Shown here: positions 13,301-28,000 of the stretch, piece after piece
How positions within the stretch are numbered: position 1 is the first letter of the stretch
Layout: each line of letters opens with the position of its first letter
Assembly: GCA_021234535.1 (NCBI GenBank)
Contig: CM037837.1
Coordinates: 3,202,218 to 3,266,217, forward strand
Source: Stichopus chloronotus
Taxonomy: Eukaryota; Echinodermata; Holothuroidea; Aspidochirotida; Stichopodidae
DNA: 64,000 nt
Reading direction: 5' to 3'
Made by a program: the position numbers and the translations under genes
The notes under the pieces: model-generated
Told to the model about the DNA's origin: nothing
Seen by the model: only the letters and a program-made list of their open reading frames with translations
Databases searched by the model: none

Positions 13301-16300
13301 ACTTACTTAAATGTCCCCGCATATTGATGCTGCGCCAATCTCATTGTTTGGTACATGTTGATGACTTGTGGTACTCTCACTGCTAATTTACAAATGGGAT
13401 CCACGTTGAAGTGGTAACTGTCCTCTACAGACAGATATATGGTGAACGGTCTTTGGTCGCTCCTCGGTAACGAATGGAGTTTACTCTCTGGACAGGACAT
13501 ATCTCTGGCTGTAAAGAAAAGACAAGACGTGATAATTGTATTTCATATCGGTGCCTTGCGGAAGGGAGACACTAGGGATGGTGTGCGCTGCCCATGCATT
13601 ACACGCACATTTCACAAAACCTTTATAAATTAATTGATCGTATAAATTTTATCCATGCACTGTTTTAAGACTTTCAAAGGATGTAGCAAACTTCGAAATG
13701 AGCACTGTTTGTATCGTGCATCTATTTACTCGTTTCTCATCTCTTTGACGTTCCAGGTTGTAACAGTTCGGGACAGTAATAAGTCATAAGGGATGGCTAA
13801 CCTTTCTGAATCAAGGGGCAGCAACCACCCAACACAATACCCCCACCCCCCGAACTTCGTGTCGTGGCGACAGCTCAAGTTGTAAAGCAAGTCCGCCTTC
13901 TATTACCATTCTCTTTATATTATATAAGTGCACAAAAAAGTATTGCGACACAGAAACTTTAAGAACCCTAGTGCAAAGCAACACAATAGAACTGTTAAGT
14001 GTTAGCATAAAGTAGCAGTATGCATGCAGACAAGACTTAGTAAGGTAAATGATGCACCAAAAATGGGACAAATCGATACTATCGGCATATGAAGTGAGTG
14101 CAAGATTTTTATGTGGATTACATCTTCAGTCCTTTTTTCTCTTTCCTTTGTTTATTTCTTCACTCTCTTTTATTTTATTTCCTTCAAAATGGATTAGGGT
14201 GCCTCATGCATGCCTCTCCGTGGGCCGCCATTGGTCCGTGGGCTGAGGTGCAACGCCACTGGTATAGGTGGCCACCCTCAATGCATGGGAGATGAAGGGT
14301 TAGACAACTGTTCTAACCTATAAGTCACAAAATCCGAGAACATGAGCATGAGGGTAACAATACACGTTACTTTTCTCGATGCTACTTTGCATGTTCGCTT
14401 ACTACTCCGGTGACGGTAAAAAAAAAGGGCTCTCGCAATTAAAACTTCAAAGCCCAACATTATAACCTTTGCGGTTGAAAAGCAGACCTCAGCTAGCTGA
14501 CATGGATGACACAAATGACAGCGTTGAGTATTACTCGCACGCGTCACGCACGTGTCGCAATCTTTTAGAGAGTGTGTCATAAATTTGGCGATGAGTTCTG
14601 TAGCATGACGAGTTGAAAATGTCAAAAGGCCATGTTCGTTTAAACAAACAATTACAAATTCTGTTTAATTTGATATGTGACTGAGTAACCCTACGGACTG
14701 CGTTGTCGTTGTCATAAAGTCCTATAGTTAATAGTTCGTCGACAAGCAATTGGAATCAAATGGTACTAGCGAAAACACAGAACAGGTAATCAGGCTCAGG
14801 CATCATAAACAAGACAGCTAAATGTGTGAGCAGAGACAGAGTTCACATTCCAGGGCCGAGCGAAAACGAAAACTACGAACAACTTACGGTAAATGTCAAG
14901 TATAGCCTATAAAACTCACACATGGTGGACACAGAACAAGTTTCCTAATTGATTATTCTCAAAACATATATGGGGATTATAGCTTTGAGTTTGCCAGCGG
15001 AGATACTTATCTAGTTTGGATAAGGTTAGGAAAGATTACTGTCCATTGTAAGCCCCACCCCCTGGCCTCCCTTCCGAAGATGTTCGCATATAGTAAATAT
15101 ATATATATATATATGTATATATATAGGCCTACACGCATGATGTATGCAAGTTCCTCCCACTGTAGGTTTTAAAGGTAAATTATAGAACTCCGGCGTCATA
15201 CAGGATGTGATGTTTGTACAGACTCTTTTAATCTTCAAAATTAGATGATTAATTACTTCTTGTCAGAATGACTAAATGTTATTCTACGTCCAACAAAAAT
15301 AAAGCAAGAAATGTACTAGAAATAAGAAGTTGATAATTAAAACTCGGCTGGACAAGGAAATTGATTCATTCTGCAACAGTTTTTCTTTAGAGCCTGACGT
15401 ATTTCGAAAGGCATACAGGTGACCAAGCGCCGTTCTTTGGGCATCATTTCTACGTTTTACCATCTAATCGAAGCGCCACATTGGTTGGCGCCCATCGTAC
15501 CAGGACATTTTTTGCGAATGAAGCGCCGATATTGCGGAAAATGGCATTTCTCGTGCCTCGTTAAAGGCGTTCAGACATCCTTCATTTTGAGATCTCGTGT
15601 TTCAAACGATTACTCTCCAAAACGAAAAAAGTGAATGATAGTTTGCCATTTACCGATTTGGGGGAACTTGCCAAATATTTGTCCCCCCCCCCCCCCCACC
15701 GTCCCTGCAGGTCACCATAACCTCGAAAGATGAACGTATCCAAGATTTTTACAGGCAGTAAGCCGTTTCACCACAAATCAATAGTTCGTCTCTTCTATTT
15801 TGCCAGTTGCAAGGCCATAGTTCATAAATCCATGGACATTAAGGTCCCAAGCAAATAACCTTTACCGTAACGGTCATTATGTGTTATCCCCCACTCCCCC
15901 AGATGATCCCCCCCCCCCACCATCAATCCCCTCAAATTGTCGCTGTTATGCAATAATTTGCTTTTAAGCACTTAATTTATTCATCTCTTAGATATTCTCA
16001 GGATCGTAACTTTTTTTCCCCAGACATTGACCAACGCTATCTCAGATCACTAAAGGTATACTCAATCGAAAATATCATTAACCAAATGCGAGAATATGAA
16101 AAAAAAAGGGTGGCCATATTATGGGACAGAGTACAGCCGGCGACATTTCTCCGAGGTTAAAACGATGCTCGGAATGCAGGTTAGAACTTGATGAAACCAA
16201 AATCGTGTGTTGTTTTGCATCAGTTTCACATGGATGCTTAACTGACATGAATGGGTTCAATGAGAGTTACAAAGAGAACTGCCACCCAAAACTAAGATGA

Positions 16301-19300
16301 GCTGTATGTGTTTATGTTGTTTAGAAGAGCCGTGTTTTCCTTTCTTGGTCAATAGAACTGTGCTGAACTTTCCTGTTTAGTTGACAGTTAATGAACATCT
16401 TGAAAAAGACCACAATCTCCATTGTACAGTGCTTTGGCAAACCGAAAAACGGCATCGTTAAGATATCAGTTCTTACTTCTTCTTTTTTTTAGTAAGCTTT
16501 AAAACAATTCAGTCAAGTTAATCAGTTAAGTTATGGGAAGTTTCAAATTCATGACTGCAACGCGTTCATAATTATTCTCGACGACTGCTACGAACTGCCG
16601 TATCTCAGTTTGGAAAAGTACAGTACAGTGACCGCTTGCCAAGAATCACGAAGTTAGTCAGGAAGCTCAGAACTGATGTTTCACCCACTAGAAGTAATCT
16701 TTGCGGTTTACTTGTTTCACGACTTAAAACCAAGTCACACGTTTATTTTGTTTCCCTGCAACCTACAATTTCTGTACTATACCAATCTTACCGACTTGCC
16801 AAGGTATACAAATAGATGGAAAAGGAAATTCGAAGACTAACAAAATACTAAACAACTAAAATAAATTTGACCTCATTGACCGTCAACCAACAATCAACGT
16901 TCTACGATATTTTGAGGAAATAAACTTTAAAGTTAAGGTCGCTGGACTTGATAAATCTTGAAAAAAGATCATCTCACTGTTTAATATCGCTAACTGGGGT
17001 CAGACCGGGAAATGATTGATGGCGTATATACGCCGCCCATTAGACCGCAAAGAACTAAGAATATTCCCTCTAACACGGAAGGCATTGTAAAAATACATCA
17101 AGAAAAAAAAAAACGAATTGAGTCACGTTTCCTACCAGTTTGGGAATGACAACAAATAATCACAAAAATGATCTCACTTAATGTATACAAATTACTACGC
17201 CGCTAAATGTAAGAAAAAATGCTGGCGATTTTTGCTGATGGTACCGAAAATATGAGGTCATTCTCTTTATACCAGCTGATTCAGGAGTTTTACAGTTTCA
17301 TCGATTGTAAAATCTTGCCCCTTAAGTCACTGTTTCACCTTGACATATGTAATACAAGAGAAATGTTGATTGTTATTTGCTCTACATAATCGGCTACCTC
17401 CATGGTGAAAACATGAGTATCCCATGGTAAGCACCCTCTCAAGGTCATTTGATGTGACTTCGTATATACTCTGTAGAGTAACTTCGAAAAGCTGACAAAG
17501 ATAAGCATTGCAATGGAGGAAGCCCTGCGCCATTTTGTTATTTACCCAGCACATTTGATGACTGGCGCACAAACGGGAAAAGCTGGTTCAACTAAGAACA
17601 AATGATTGAATTTTTTTCATTACGTTTCTTTTGTTTCGTTTTTTTTTTTTCAGGATTTTTTTTAAGGGCCCACACTCGAAACGTTGCTCCCTTCTGGTTC
17701 CTCTTCTCTTCTCTTTGTGTACATTGGTATTTTTTCTCTCTTTTTGCCATATCGTATTCATGTTATTGTTTTTATTTAATATCATCCATGTAATATAACA
17801 TTAATTTACGATATATCGGATAGGAATTAATATGATGAACTGAACATCAAGTTAATTTAATGCTTCTCATAACTCCAGTGTTAGTTGATGTTATGAACAT
17901 CTTGCAAGTTTTCTTCTAAAAAACTAAAACAGTTACGGTATCAGATCAGATCAGCCTCAATTTTTCTTCTGCATTTTTGCTTTTCCTTCTTTTTCTGAGA
18001 TCAGGAGGATACTGAAGGTAGTTAGTAAGAAAGACTTCACCTTTGATTTGATTCCTTTCGCTCCCTCTATCACATATAATCTTTATGTGTAGTCACCCTG
18101 CAAATCCGCCATAAACATTTATTTCGCAATGAACAGGAAACTTTAGAAACAGATGTTTTCTTTCCCTTGTGAATTATTTCCCTCAGCTGGTTTAACATTA
18201 ACAAAAAAAAAAATGCAGTTTTTGCTAAGGACCTCAACTTAGGAAGGACCTCAAACTTTCAACTCAGTTTTGGGTTCAAAATATTTTAAAGGAAAAAGGT
18301 GGTGTGGATTCGTGTTCTATTAGAAAGGGTGTAGTTGCAGACTTATTGATCAGTTTGTAGAGAGGGATGAAAGGTAATATTTTCAATGGGTCCATACTAT
18401 TCGCACGAACAACGGTCAATGACCTCCGTTAGTCACAAGAACCTAACCTCTGACCCTAAACGTAACCCTAATAACGAACCGCTGATTGACTTAAACGTTG
18501 TTCGCACTAATTATTCATTCGAATTTCTTCTGAGGAACAGCGACAATCTTTTCAAATATTCCTGACATGCATAAAATGATTCAATCAGCGTTTAAAGGAA
18601 CAGTTCATTATTAACATAGACAAATATATTCAAATAACTGGACGTGTACACATGCACAGACAAACCATGGAAAGTACTGCCTTAGAGAAAACGTGCAGTA
18701 CAGTTTCAATTCTCACAACCATTCACGTCTACAGTCTTGGACAAAATTGCATGTTGGGACACTTTGTCGAACGTCGAAAATATACTACAAAATTTTAGGA
18801 GAGAGGGTAACATGAAACCCGCGCCACTTTCCAACGCTGCGCTACCGGAGTCAATACACACTTTGAGCAGTAATCCTGTAGCCAACATTGAAAGGGGCAG
18901 CGTGAGAGTCGTGACAGTTGTGCAATCAAAACAATAGTGCCACCGTGTATACGTATGCTGTGTAATATGAGCTACTCTGTATCTTTCGAATTTGCTGCCA
19001 ATCAAATTGCACAACCAACTGAGAATTTTGATTTCCACCAGCCAAAAAAAGAAATGAAGCTTGGGGTGATGAGTGACTGCCTTTAAACACTGAGAATTAT
19101 AAGTTTTGAATTACACAGATCATCGGAAGTAATGCCTGGTGATCTGATTTCCAAGTAACAGGGTAAGCAAATTTTATTTATTTAATGAAAATCAAAAAGG
19201 CAGGGAAATTCTGGAATTTAGTTGGCAGTCTACCAGAATCACAACATTCCAGGGGTGTCTTTACTAGTGGCTATGACCACGGAAATAATTGACGATGATG

Positions 19301-22300
19301 GTTTCACGATACACATTGCAAGTCGACTGGTATACTCTGAATGCTAAGAATAGGTTATTTCGTAAGTGATGTAATGATGTCATTTGGACAATACGAACTT
19401 TCGGAATAATCAACATAAGCCTAGGCCAACTAGCCTAGACATTTATTTTCCCTGTAAGTTGAAGGAACTGAACGGTCATATGACCAAAGCTCCACAGAAA
19501 AGCTGAGAAATCATTGGGGTGGGAGAGTGGGGGATGTGGTGGGTGACGGTTACGTCCATAGGTCATAATTGGTAGCCCCGTGGATGGGGTGTTTGTTATG
19601 ATTTAGTTTCTTTTAGTCTGACAATCATGACATGGTTGACTTTCCACACCCCTTTGAGTTACCATCTCCATCCTTCCTGGTTCAGTTGTTGGTGTCGTCA
19701 TTAATATTACCAAAATAAACTTTTCAGCTTCACTCTACCTTTGAACAGAACTCATCCCAATCTTTACTCCCCCTGTGTAAGAGCTCTCGCAAAATTTCCC
19801 CCTCTACGAACAGAAAACAAACGCTGGATGGCAAAAATTGTATCGCAGTGCATGCATGTAGTCAAACATGTGGACTGACGTGTTGGGCACGACACCAGTT
19901 GAATGACTCACTGTAACGTTGTATTGGCTGCTTCTTGGAAATCACCTCATCTGCAACAATACATCCTCTTTGTAACTCAGTCGGCCAATCTCTTTTTTTA
20001 TCTTTTAACCACTTCCACTTGGGAATAAACAAAGCAGTGCCGTATCTAGCGTCTAAAGCTTGCTGTAGACAAACCCTATACTAAGCTCAAACAAGGAACT
20101 CTATTTGTCTTTTTGGTTAGTTCCCTTTCGTGAATTATCTTCCTTCAATCTGCTTTTCAGGTTTCTTGATGACGTCAGTATTGGTCATTAATCTCAACTG
20201 TTAAGCATGTGGTAAAAAAAAATACAATACCTCTCAAACATATGAAAAAAATTCAGTCGCAAAGAGGTAGACGACCTGCTGGATAAAGTTATATTTTATT
20301 AAAGGCATACATTTCAGGGGCGAATATATAGACTATACAATCTGGATTTGGATAAGGAAAGGAAAAACATTGGGGAAGAATTTATAACGGGGAAAGTTGA
20401 GGGGATTTCAGCCACACCATCTCCATTTCCAACGCCAGTACGCCAGGGTGCAGCGATTAACAGTATGTCCTTGAATAAAATTATATGCGACTCTTGGATG
20501 TATGAAAACAAATAAAAAACTTTCGTCCTGACTGTTTTGGTGACATATTTTTTTAACTTGTTCAAATTAGAGAGGCGGAATAGGCAACCACGACGAGTAA
20601 GAAGTGTCTGCCTCCCCCCCCCCCCCCTTTTCTTTTTCCTCTCTGCAAACCAAGTACGATTTGGAGTTTCACGAAGCTTGCTCGTGTTCAGCCTTGTCCA
20701 AACGAGCAGTTACAGTTGGTACGTGCGTACATCATCACGACCAATTAATTAAGGTGGGTCACGGGCAAAAGTTAAGAATGCATCCAACTCCAACACAGCT
20801 CAAGTCGGCCAATGTCGCGGACCAACTTATCTGTTTTTTGTCCCTGGCCTTATCGAGGTCAAGCTCATCGATGGGAGTATTAAATGTGACACTTCGAAAT
20901 TATCCAGCTAGAGACCGAAGTGGACTGAAACGAAGTGTTTCCTCTCCGTTTTGGTCAATTACAATACTATTCAGCGTGTAGAATATACGCCCTGCTCAAC
21001 CGGCCGGCCAAATGTGTAGTGTTGCATCCTCGTTGTACATTGTATATTAATTAGATCTTTGCGATAACTCATAATTTCAGTTCCGATGTGCTGGAGTCTG
21101 ATTCTGTACGCATGAAAACTGATTGTAGTAATGTGGATGTATTTTACGGTATTATCAAGTAATAACAATGGCGTTTACAGGATTCTTTTTTCAACAGATG
21201 CTGGCAATATGTATTTCCTGCGGAAGGCTTTAAAATCCATTTAAAAAAAAAAAGCTTACGCTAATGGTAACTTACGAATCATGAATTCCATGGAACGCCA
21301 AAATTGCCCTTCATTAGTATCATACCCGTAGGCAGATGCCGATGGAACAAATCATGTTTGTAACTTTAACATCTATAGTAGGCCTACATAGCTACTGAAA
21401 GCATCGAGATTAAATCTAGAATGGGTCGTACCGATCAGTGTGCTGATGTTAGACTTGGTGACCGTGTCGAGAATCTGTTTTCTTTCTTTCCCTTCTTCTA
21501 CTCCCTCTTTTCCTCCCGGGAACGCACTTTTGCGACAAGTGATACATATCACCAAAAATCCCACGTCTCTAAATTTTACCATCGAAGCGAAACACCCCAT
21601 GCACGTGCCCTAAATCACCTAGTCTGTGAGGATTAAAATCTTAACCACCCCCCCCCCCTCTTCCCAACCAGTTTTGACATTGCTATGATAGGCATCGGAA
21701 AAGATGAAAAACTGTTGTTGCTTTTTTTCTGTTTGGCCTTGTCCTATATTATTAATTTGTTATCGTTGCCTTCTGCTAAACGCCTCTGCAAAATGACGTA
21801 TAGGCATAACAATGAAAAATTGTGCACTTAAAACATACATCTGCATACACACATAAAGAACTTATATTATAAAAAAAAAACGAGGAAGCAAGTTCTTTGG
21901 GGTTTCTTAAAATTAAAAAAAAAGAAAAAAGAAAAAAAAACCACTAATCAAGAGAAGACTGAGCCTACGAGCATAATGTGATTCATGGTGATTCACACAT
22001 TGCAATGTTGGTAATATTACAACTCTCAATGACAGACCAAGCCTGAAAACAGAGTTGCGTACTATTGGGAACTTGTAAACGCACACCTGGCAGGGCAATG
22101 CACGACTTTCAATATTAGTACCGTAAGCATGGGTAATCTCATTTGCCTATAATGCTCTCACGATTTACAAATACAAAACTGAGCTGCACTTCCACATGAG
22201 GAGAGAGTCGTGGAATGCCTCTTGAGTAAAGTTAAGGTCAAATTGAATCGCTCCTTCGGGAGTCGAAGTTGTGGCCATTAATCCAGGGCGCCGGGTTTAA

Positions 22301-24989
22301 GCCGCTAAATCCTCTCGAGTCAATATTAATATTTATATAGGTCTGAAATCGTTGGTTGAGAAGGTCAATTCATAGTAGTCTTATAGGGACAATGATACAG
22401 AAGGGTTACCGCCATGAATATATGTATACGTACACGTGCACAGCACAGAGAGAGTGAATTATGATAGTACAAAGTATACATAAAACAGGCGTTTACAATG
22501 CACCGACATCACACACAAAGAAAATACCTTCAATAATTATTACACCAGGACTCGGACTCATCAATAAACATCTGCAAATGCTTCGTCTCCTCCAAACGTT
22601 GAGCATAATAGGAGTGGCGGAAGATTCATCATTTGAATTTATGAAAGTTTGAGTCAACAAATTCTTGAGCAGCTGAATTTCTATCTGTGAGAAAGTTATT
22701 TCTTGAAAAGGCCACTGCCTTATTTTGAAAAAAATATCCTTTGTCGATTAGTCGATACACATTAGTTGTAAAAATACCATTTTCCCTGTGAAGGAAACGA
22801 CCTATTCCCAGGTACGTAGAACACCCCCAGCCCCCCCCCCTAAAAAAAATCACAAACTTTTCAATATTTTTTTTGGAAATACAAGTACAGGGAGAAAATA
22901 TGGAAATCTCACACCATTTTCAATCTAGAACCCTTGAAGAAGGCAAAAATTCTTCACTCCCTCCTTCTCAGAATCCTCGGGGCGGTCGCAAAAAAATTTG
23001 AGAAAATATATTTCTCTTCAAAGATCTACAGTACACAGGTTTCTCGAGGGTGATTCAAGCCATTCCCATATTAACCGTAATGGCATATATCAAAGACCAG
23101 ACCGACCGCAAGAAAATTATCAAACTTGAATCGGATCGTCAATTTTCCTGTAGCAGTTGTGATTTTTAATTACAACAAAATCATATTTATTACCTTGGAG
23201 ACTTTGAAGAACTCATGACTGTGCAGCGGTTATAGGGGTTTACGGGATATCCTCTCATAGGTGCCGTCATCAACCACAGTCGGTACCCTATACATGCTTG
23301 TTTGGTGTTCATGGAACTCAGTCTGAAGTTTGTGCACTGTTCAACCATGTGGTACTCTCTCCGTTGTTGCACCACTTCACGGAACAGTTTTTATATTGTA
23401 TGCCATAAATAGGTCGGAAATCATGGTGTATGCTGCGTGATGCACAACTTACTGTACACTGTGGGCCGAAATGGTTGTGCTGCAAATTGTGCAAACTATA
23501 TAAACGATGCACTTATGTAGTACAGGCCAATTGTACAATATACGTAGGCTATGTAGTGCAGCCATGGTACACTGTTATAATTACAGTGTGGTATATACGA
23601 TGTAGCGTACTGCCTTACTCTATGTGATAATTCGTAAACCGTTGTATGATATATATATGGTACGCCCTAGTACTGGTTCATGCAGCCATCCACCAGTACA
23701 GGCTCAATGTTCACTGAGTCAATGTGGTCCATTATATATGATACAACGGGTCACCCATAGCTAGGACTATACAGTACTTCGATATCGTACAATTGCAAAA
23801 TAGTACACTATAGTATGTTACAATGCAAAATTGATGGGGTTCAATCTACAACCAATGCTGCTTATCTACAATAACAGATATCTTCAACCAGTCATAACTT
23901 ATACACAAAAACGAACGTGATTCCCAGAACGAAAGCCTCAACAAGCCTCAACACCAGAGTTATAATTTAATTTCCCATGCAACCTCCTATTATTTTCTTT
24001 TATGCCTTATGATGGTTCTGTCGTTGAAGTTCAACCATGTAGTTACGTTGACGATCTTACGAGACCATATGGCGGAAGTAATAGTAAAGACATTCATATT
24101 CACTTGATAGGTCAGGTCGGAGCCGCGAGGAGTCACTGTAATCCAAGCTAGTAAAACTTTTTTTTTTACAAATTATGTGTTCCTTAGCAGGTGCAAATAC
24201 GAAAGGAATTAGGTCATCATGCCTTAATTATTTAATAAAGTGGATCAACAGCCTGGATTTGGGTGGCAAACCTCCATCAAACCGTGGATCATATCCTAAA
24301 ATCACACTGATTTTTTTGTCTAAATTGTATTTCGGATGCTCACAGAGCGATGGGGTAGGACACTGGGTAGTTATTTGAAAACCTGCCACAGAATTTTCAC
24401 AATAAAAAAAAAAATTACTTTAATATAACATGGAGCTAACTTGAAAGTGCCTGATTTATGTTAAACTTTAGGATTTGCCTCCCTTTCAAGGAAACTGAAA
24501 AACTCACGCACCGGTTTAAGTTTGACGATCAAAGTAACTACGCAGTGGTTTGTGTAGTGTGTTCGTGTCAGTGGAAACATCGACTGCTTTGAAGAACCAC
24601 GTAAATTTCATCCGTGTTCACCGTACTTTTTGTAGGTTACTCATTAGTTTGATCCACCTGCGTAAACATCTATGTGAATGGTATATACAAGAGTGTCTGC
24701 ACATGTGTGTGCGTTTGCTAATTGTTTGTTTTCTTGTTTGTATGTCGGTCTGTCTGTCTGTTTACTTGTGTTTATTCTCCCCCGTGCATCTGTGCGTGTG
24801 TGACACCGCCACGGATAAATCCATGGAAAATCGATACAGCATACCTACAGCATGCACGCCATCGCATATGTGTATTATCCTGAAACTCCCTTGATAACAT
24901 GCGGTTGACCCCACTGCAGGGATCGTAAGATCCCATCGCAGGGGTCGACCCAAATCGTAGAATTAACCTATATAGAATTAAAATTTAGA

Positions 24990-25037
<48 letters not shown>

Positions 25038-28000
25038 GTATAGCTCCAACTCAATGGTGTATACATACAATTCATACAGTGGGTCACCATTCAAAGAGAA
25101 AGACAATGCTGGGGATGCAGCACAGGGTAAAGTCATTTGACCCGACATTGTTTAAAAACTAGGCTATGATTTTAATCTTTACAGAGATAGTCAAACACTT
25201 GTCGTTATCGATATACTTACTAATATGTCCCTGCTTTCAACACTGGGCCCACTGCGGTAACTATCGGTGCTACATCATTGGCAACGGAAAGGGTTTAATT
25301 ACGGCTAGTATACGATACTTTAAAAAAAAAATATGTAGTGCTCTATTTCATGCACATACAAATTATCACATGAAACATCATTATATCGATGATGACTAGG
25401 TAAAAAAAAAAATGGCGAGAATGTAACTCATATACTGTATGGTTAAACTGGATGTAATCGGATGCATATCTTAAGTGTGCGTAGACTGTCATGCATGCTA
25501 CCTGTGTTGAAATAACAACGAGCCTCCATGTTAAATCACAATGAGCACGTGTAAGTGAAAAAATCTGCGGTGGGCCAATGACAGTACCTTCATTACCTCA
25601 CCAACGTACAAAGCAAGCATGTAATATTTAAATCGACGCAGGTGAGGTGCTCTCGTTCGTTGCGCATTCAGTGTTGTTGGCAAGGCCGCCAAATATGGGA
25701 TTCATTGGTCAACACGGTACTGGGTGAGGCATATTGTGTTGTACCATTAGAGGAGCCAATCCTATTTTTTCTTCACTTTGCCAAAAACTTGCTAAAAAAG
25801 CCTTGCTTTTCTTTCGAGGTAATTTGTCAGAAGATAAATATTTTATGGAAAAGTCAAGGAACACTTTAAATACAACGGTTCCTTTTAATGGGAGCAGGGG
25901 AGCGTTTGAACAACTACAAACATTTCTAAAGAGGTGTGATGCATCAACCAGTCATCAACCGCTTAACAAAAGGTTTACTTACAATGCATGCCTGTTAATT
26001 GTCTTCCATGTATATACGTTACACAACAGAACTATTAACAAAAAAGCCCGCCTCATGGGTAACGACTTTTCTTCTTTTTTTTAATTTACGTTTGAATTTT
26101 TATATTTCAGTGATCAACATCTTCAACTCGTTCTGTTTTCGTTGATAGAAGAGGACTAAAAAAATCAGCTAAACAACAACTATACATGCGCAACGGTTGC
26201 TGTAGCCGCCTAGCAGCTGGGACATAAATATATAGGCTTACATACACATGACATGTATAATTACCATTGGCGAGCTGCATAGTTGTGATATATGTATGTA
26301 TGCTTGGGTTCGACTGTAGCACAGTTCTTACTACAATTTTGTTATAATCCGAAGCTTCGACCTTGCCGCTTCTTCCATGTATGGTAGACATATATAATGT
26401 CCTGTCTTGATTGAAACCTTGTACAGACAGTCCTTTTATTCAATGAAGACTCACTGCAAACACTAAGCCGATTAATGTGCGGTAATTGTATGAATGCAAC
26501 GTAAAGTACATTTCAATGGAGGACTCTCGTAGACGATCCCCACGTCTCTCTGTCTATACTTTGTAATCATGATTCATATTCAAACCTCACCCCCCCCCCC
26601 TACCTCCGAAATCATATTAATTTTATATCTAAGTCGTTCAACGAACATTTCACATTGTTTCTGTGGGATACCTCGTCTTCGAATTTGCATATGTGCATTG
26701 CATTGCTAATAATTGCATTATTCACGCTACTGTGCATTATCACTTATCATTACGGTACGAGGTCTTGCACAAGTTCAACGCCATCAACGTACACCGACTG
26801 CACACCTCACAGTCCATGAGTGCACAATTATTGCATTTTGCTGAAGCCGGAATATTCATTGCAACGTTGCCGCAACTACTGTATAACAATCGTGCCTACT
26901 AGTACACATTGGTATATACTTATATATTGCCGGTAGCACGTTCTTGCGTAAAATATTGAATTGCACACCTTCTGTGTAAAATACCAATGAAAATCAATGT
27001 AAAGAAACGGACGCAGTCTGATAGGCATGTATGATATGTACTATCATGAACTATCCATATATGCATCGCGTGTTACTCGGCAGTAGACAGTAAATATAGG
27101 AGAAATGAATTTTCTAAATCAGCAACCTATAATGTAAGCATAGTAACTGACAAAATACTTTAGAGTTAGATAATTACAGTAAGGAGCTTCTCAGAACAAA
27201 GTTTGTGGAACATTTCACAGAAGATAACATGCAAGCAACTAACAAAAATGAACTTTTGCATGAAAGATACAACTGCAGGCACAGTGCTATCAGAAATAAA
27301 GCATAACTGAATGAAAAAAAAAAAAAAAAACTGTTAAAAACTTACGAACATGCGCCCGTATGACGGGCAAAATGTGCATCCACCATCCATAAAGGAAAAA
27401 TATTGATACCATCTTCTTATACATTATAAATGGCAGTCACAGGCCAGCGAAAGTTTAATGAAAAGATCGTAAGAAAACGACGAAAACTATAGAAATGGGA
27501 AAGAACTGAGGTTAAATTTGAGAGACGGAACTGATTGCTTTCGGTCGAGAATGACTGGATCATTCTGTCAGTCGTGGTTCATGTACATGTGTGCTAATGA
27601 ATACGACTGGGGCTCGCAGTCGAGTTTTATGTTGGTACCTGAGGTGGTTTGGACACTCGCGCTGGAAAAACTGAGGGCGTCTTTCCTCTTTTCAACAACC
27701 TAGGGTAATTCAAATGAATTATCTTAGTACTGTATATTCAACCACCTCCGTTTAAGTATGCACAGGATTTGTGGCCCTGGTCCAAGTTACCAAAAAAAGT
27801 ACGGATAGCCATACCGGGAAGGGGGGGGTGTTATGTAAATAGCACCTCTCTGGCAATGTGTACAGCATTCTCACTTGGCCTTTTCTGTTCGGGTTTGGAA
27901 TTTGATTAAGTCACTCTGGGTTTGAAAAACTTTGAAATAGAATGTTTGCCCGAACCACCGAGATCTAAGTTTATCGGTCCGTCCCCAGTATGACCAATTT

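Noticed and set aside
18706..19038. 110-codon minus-strand ORF
   Set aside because: It lies within a diverged TTAA inverted-repeat element and has no coding features.
20604..20981. 125-codon plus-strand ORF with a Pro run
   Set aside because: The Pro run comes from a C homopolymer, no domain or splice pattern was seen, and an overlapping frame is equally open.
22629..22853. Minus-strand frame resembling a second-half module (TYLGIGRFLHRENGIFTTNV)
   Set aside because: The acceptor is a T run joined to a G run and no donor gives the required phase. The similarity is too weak.
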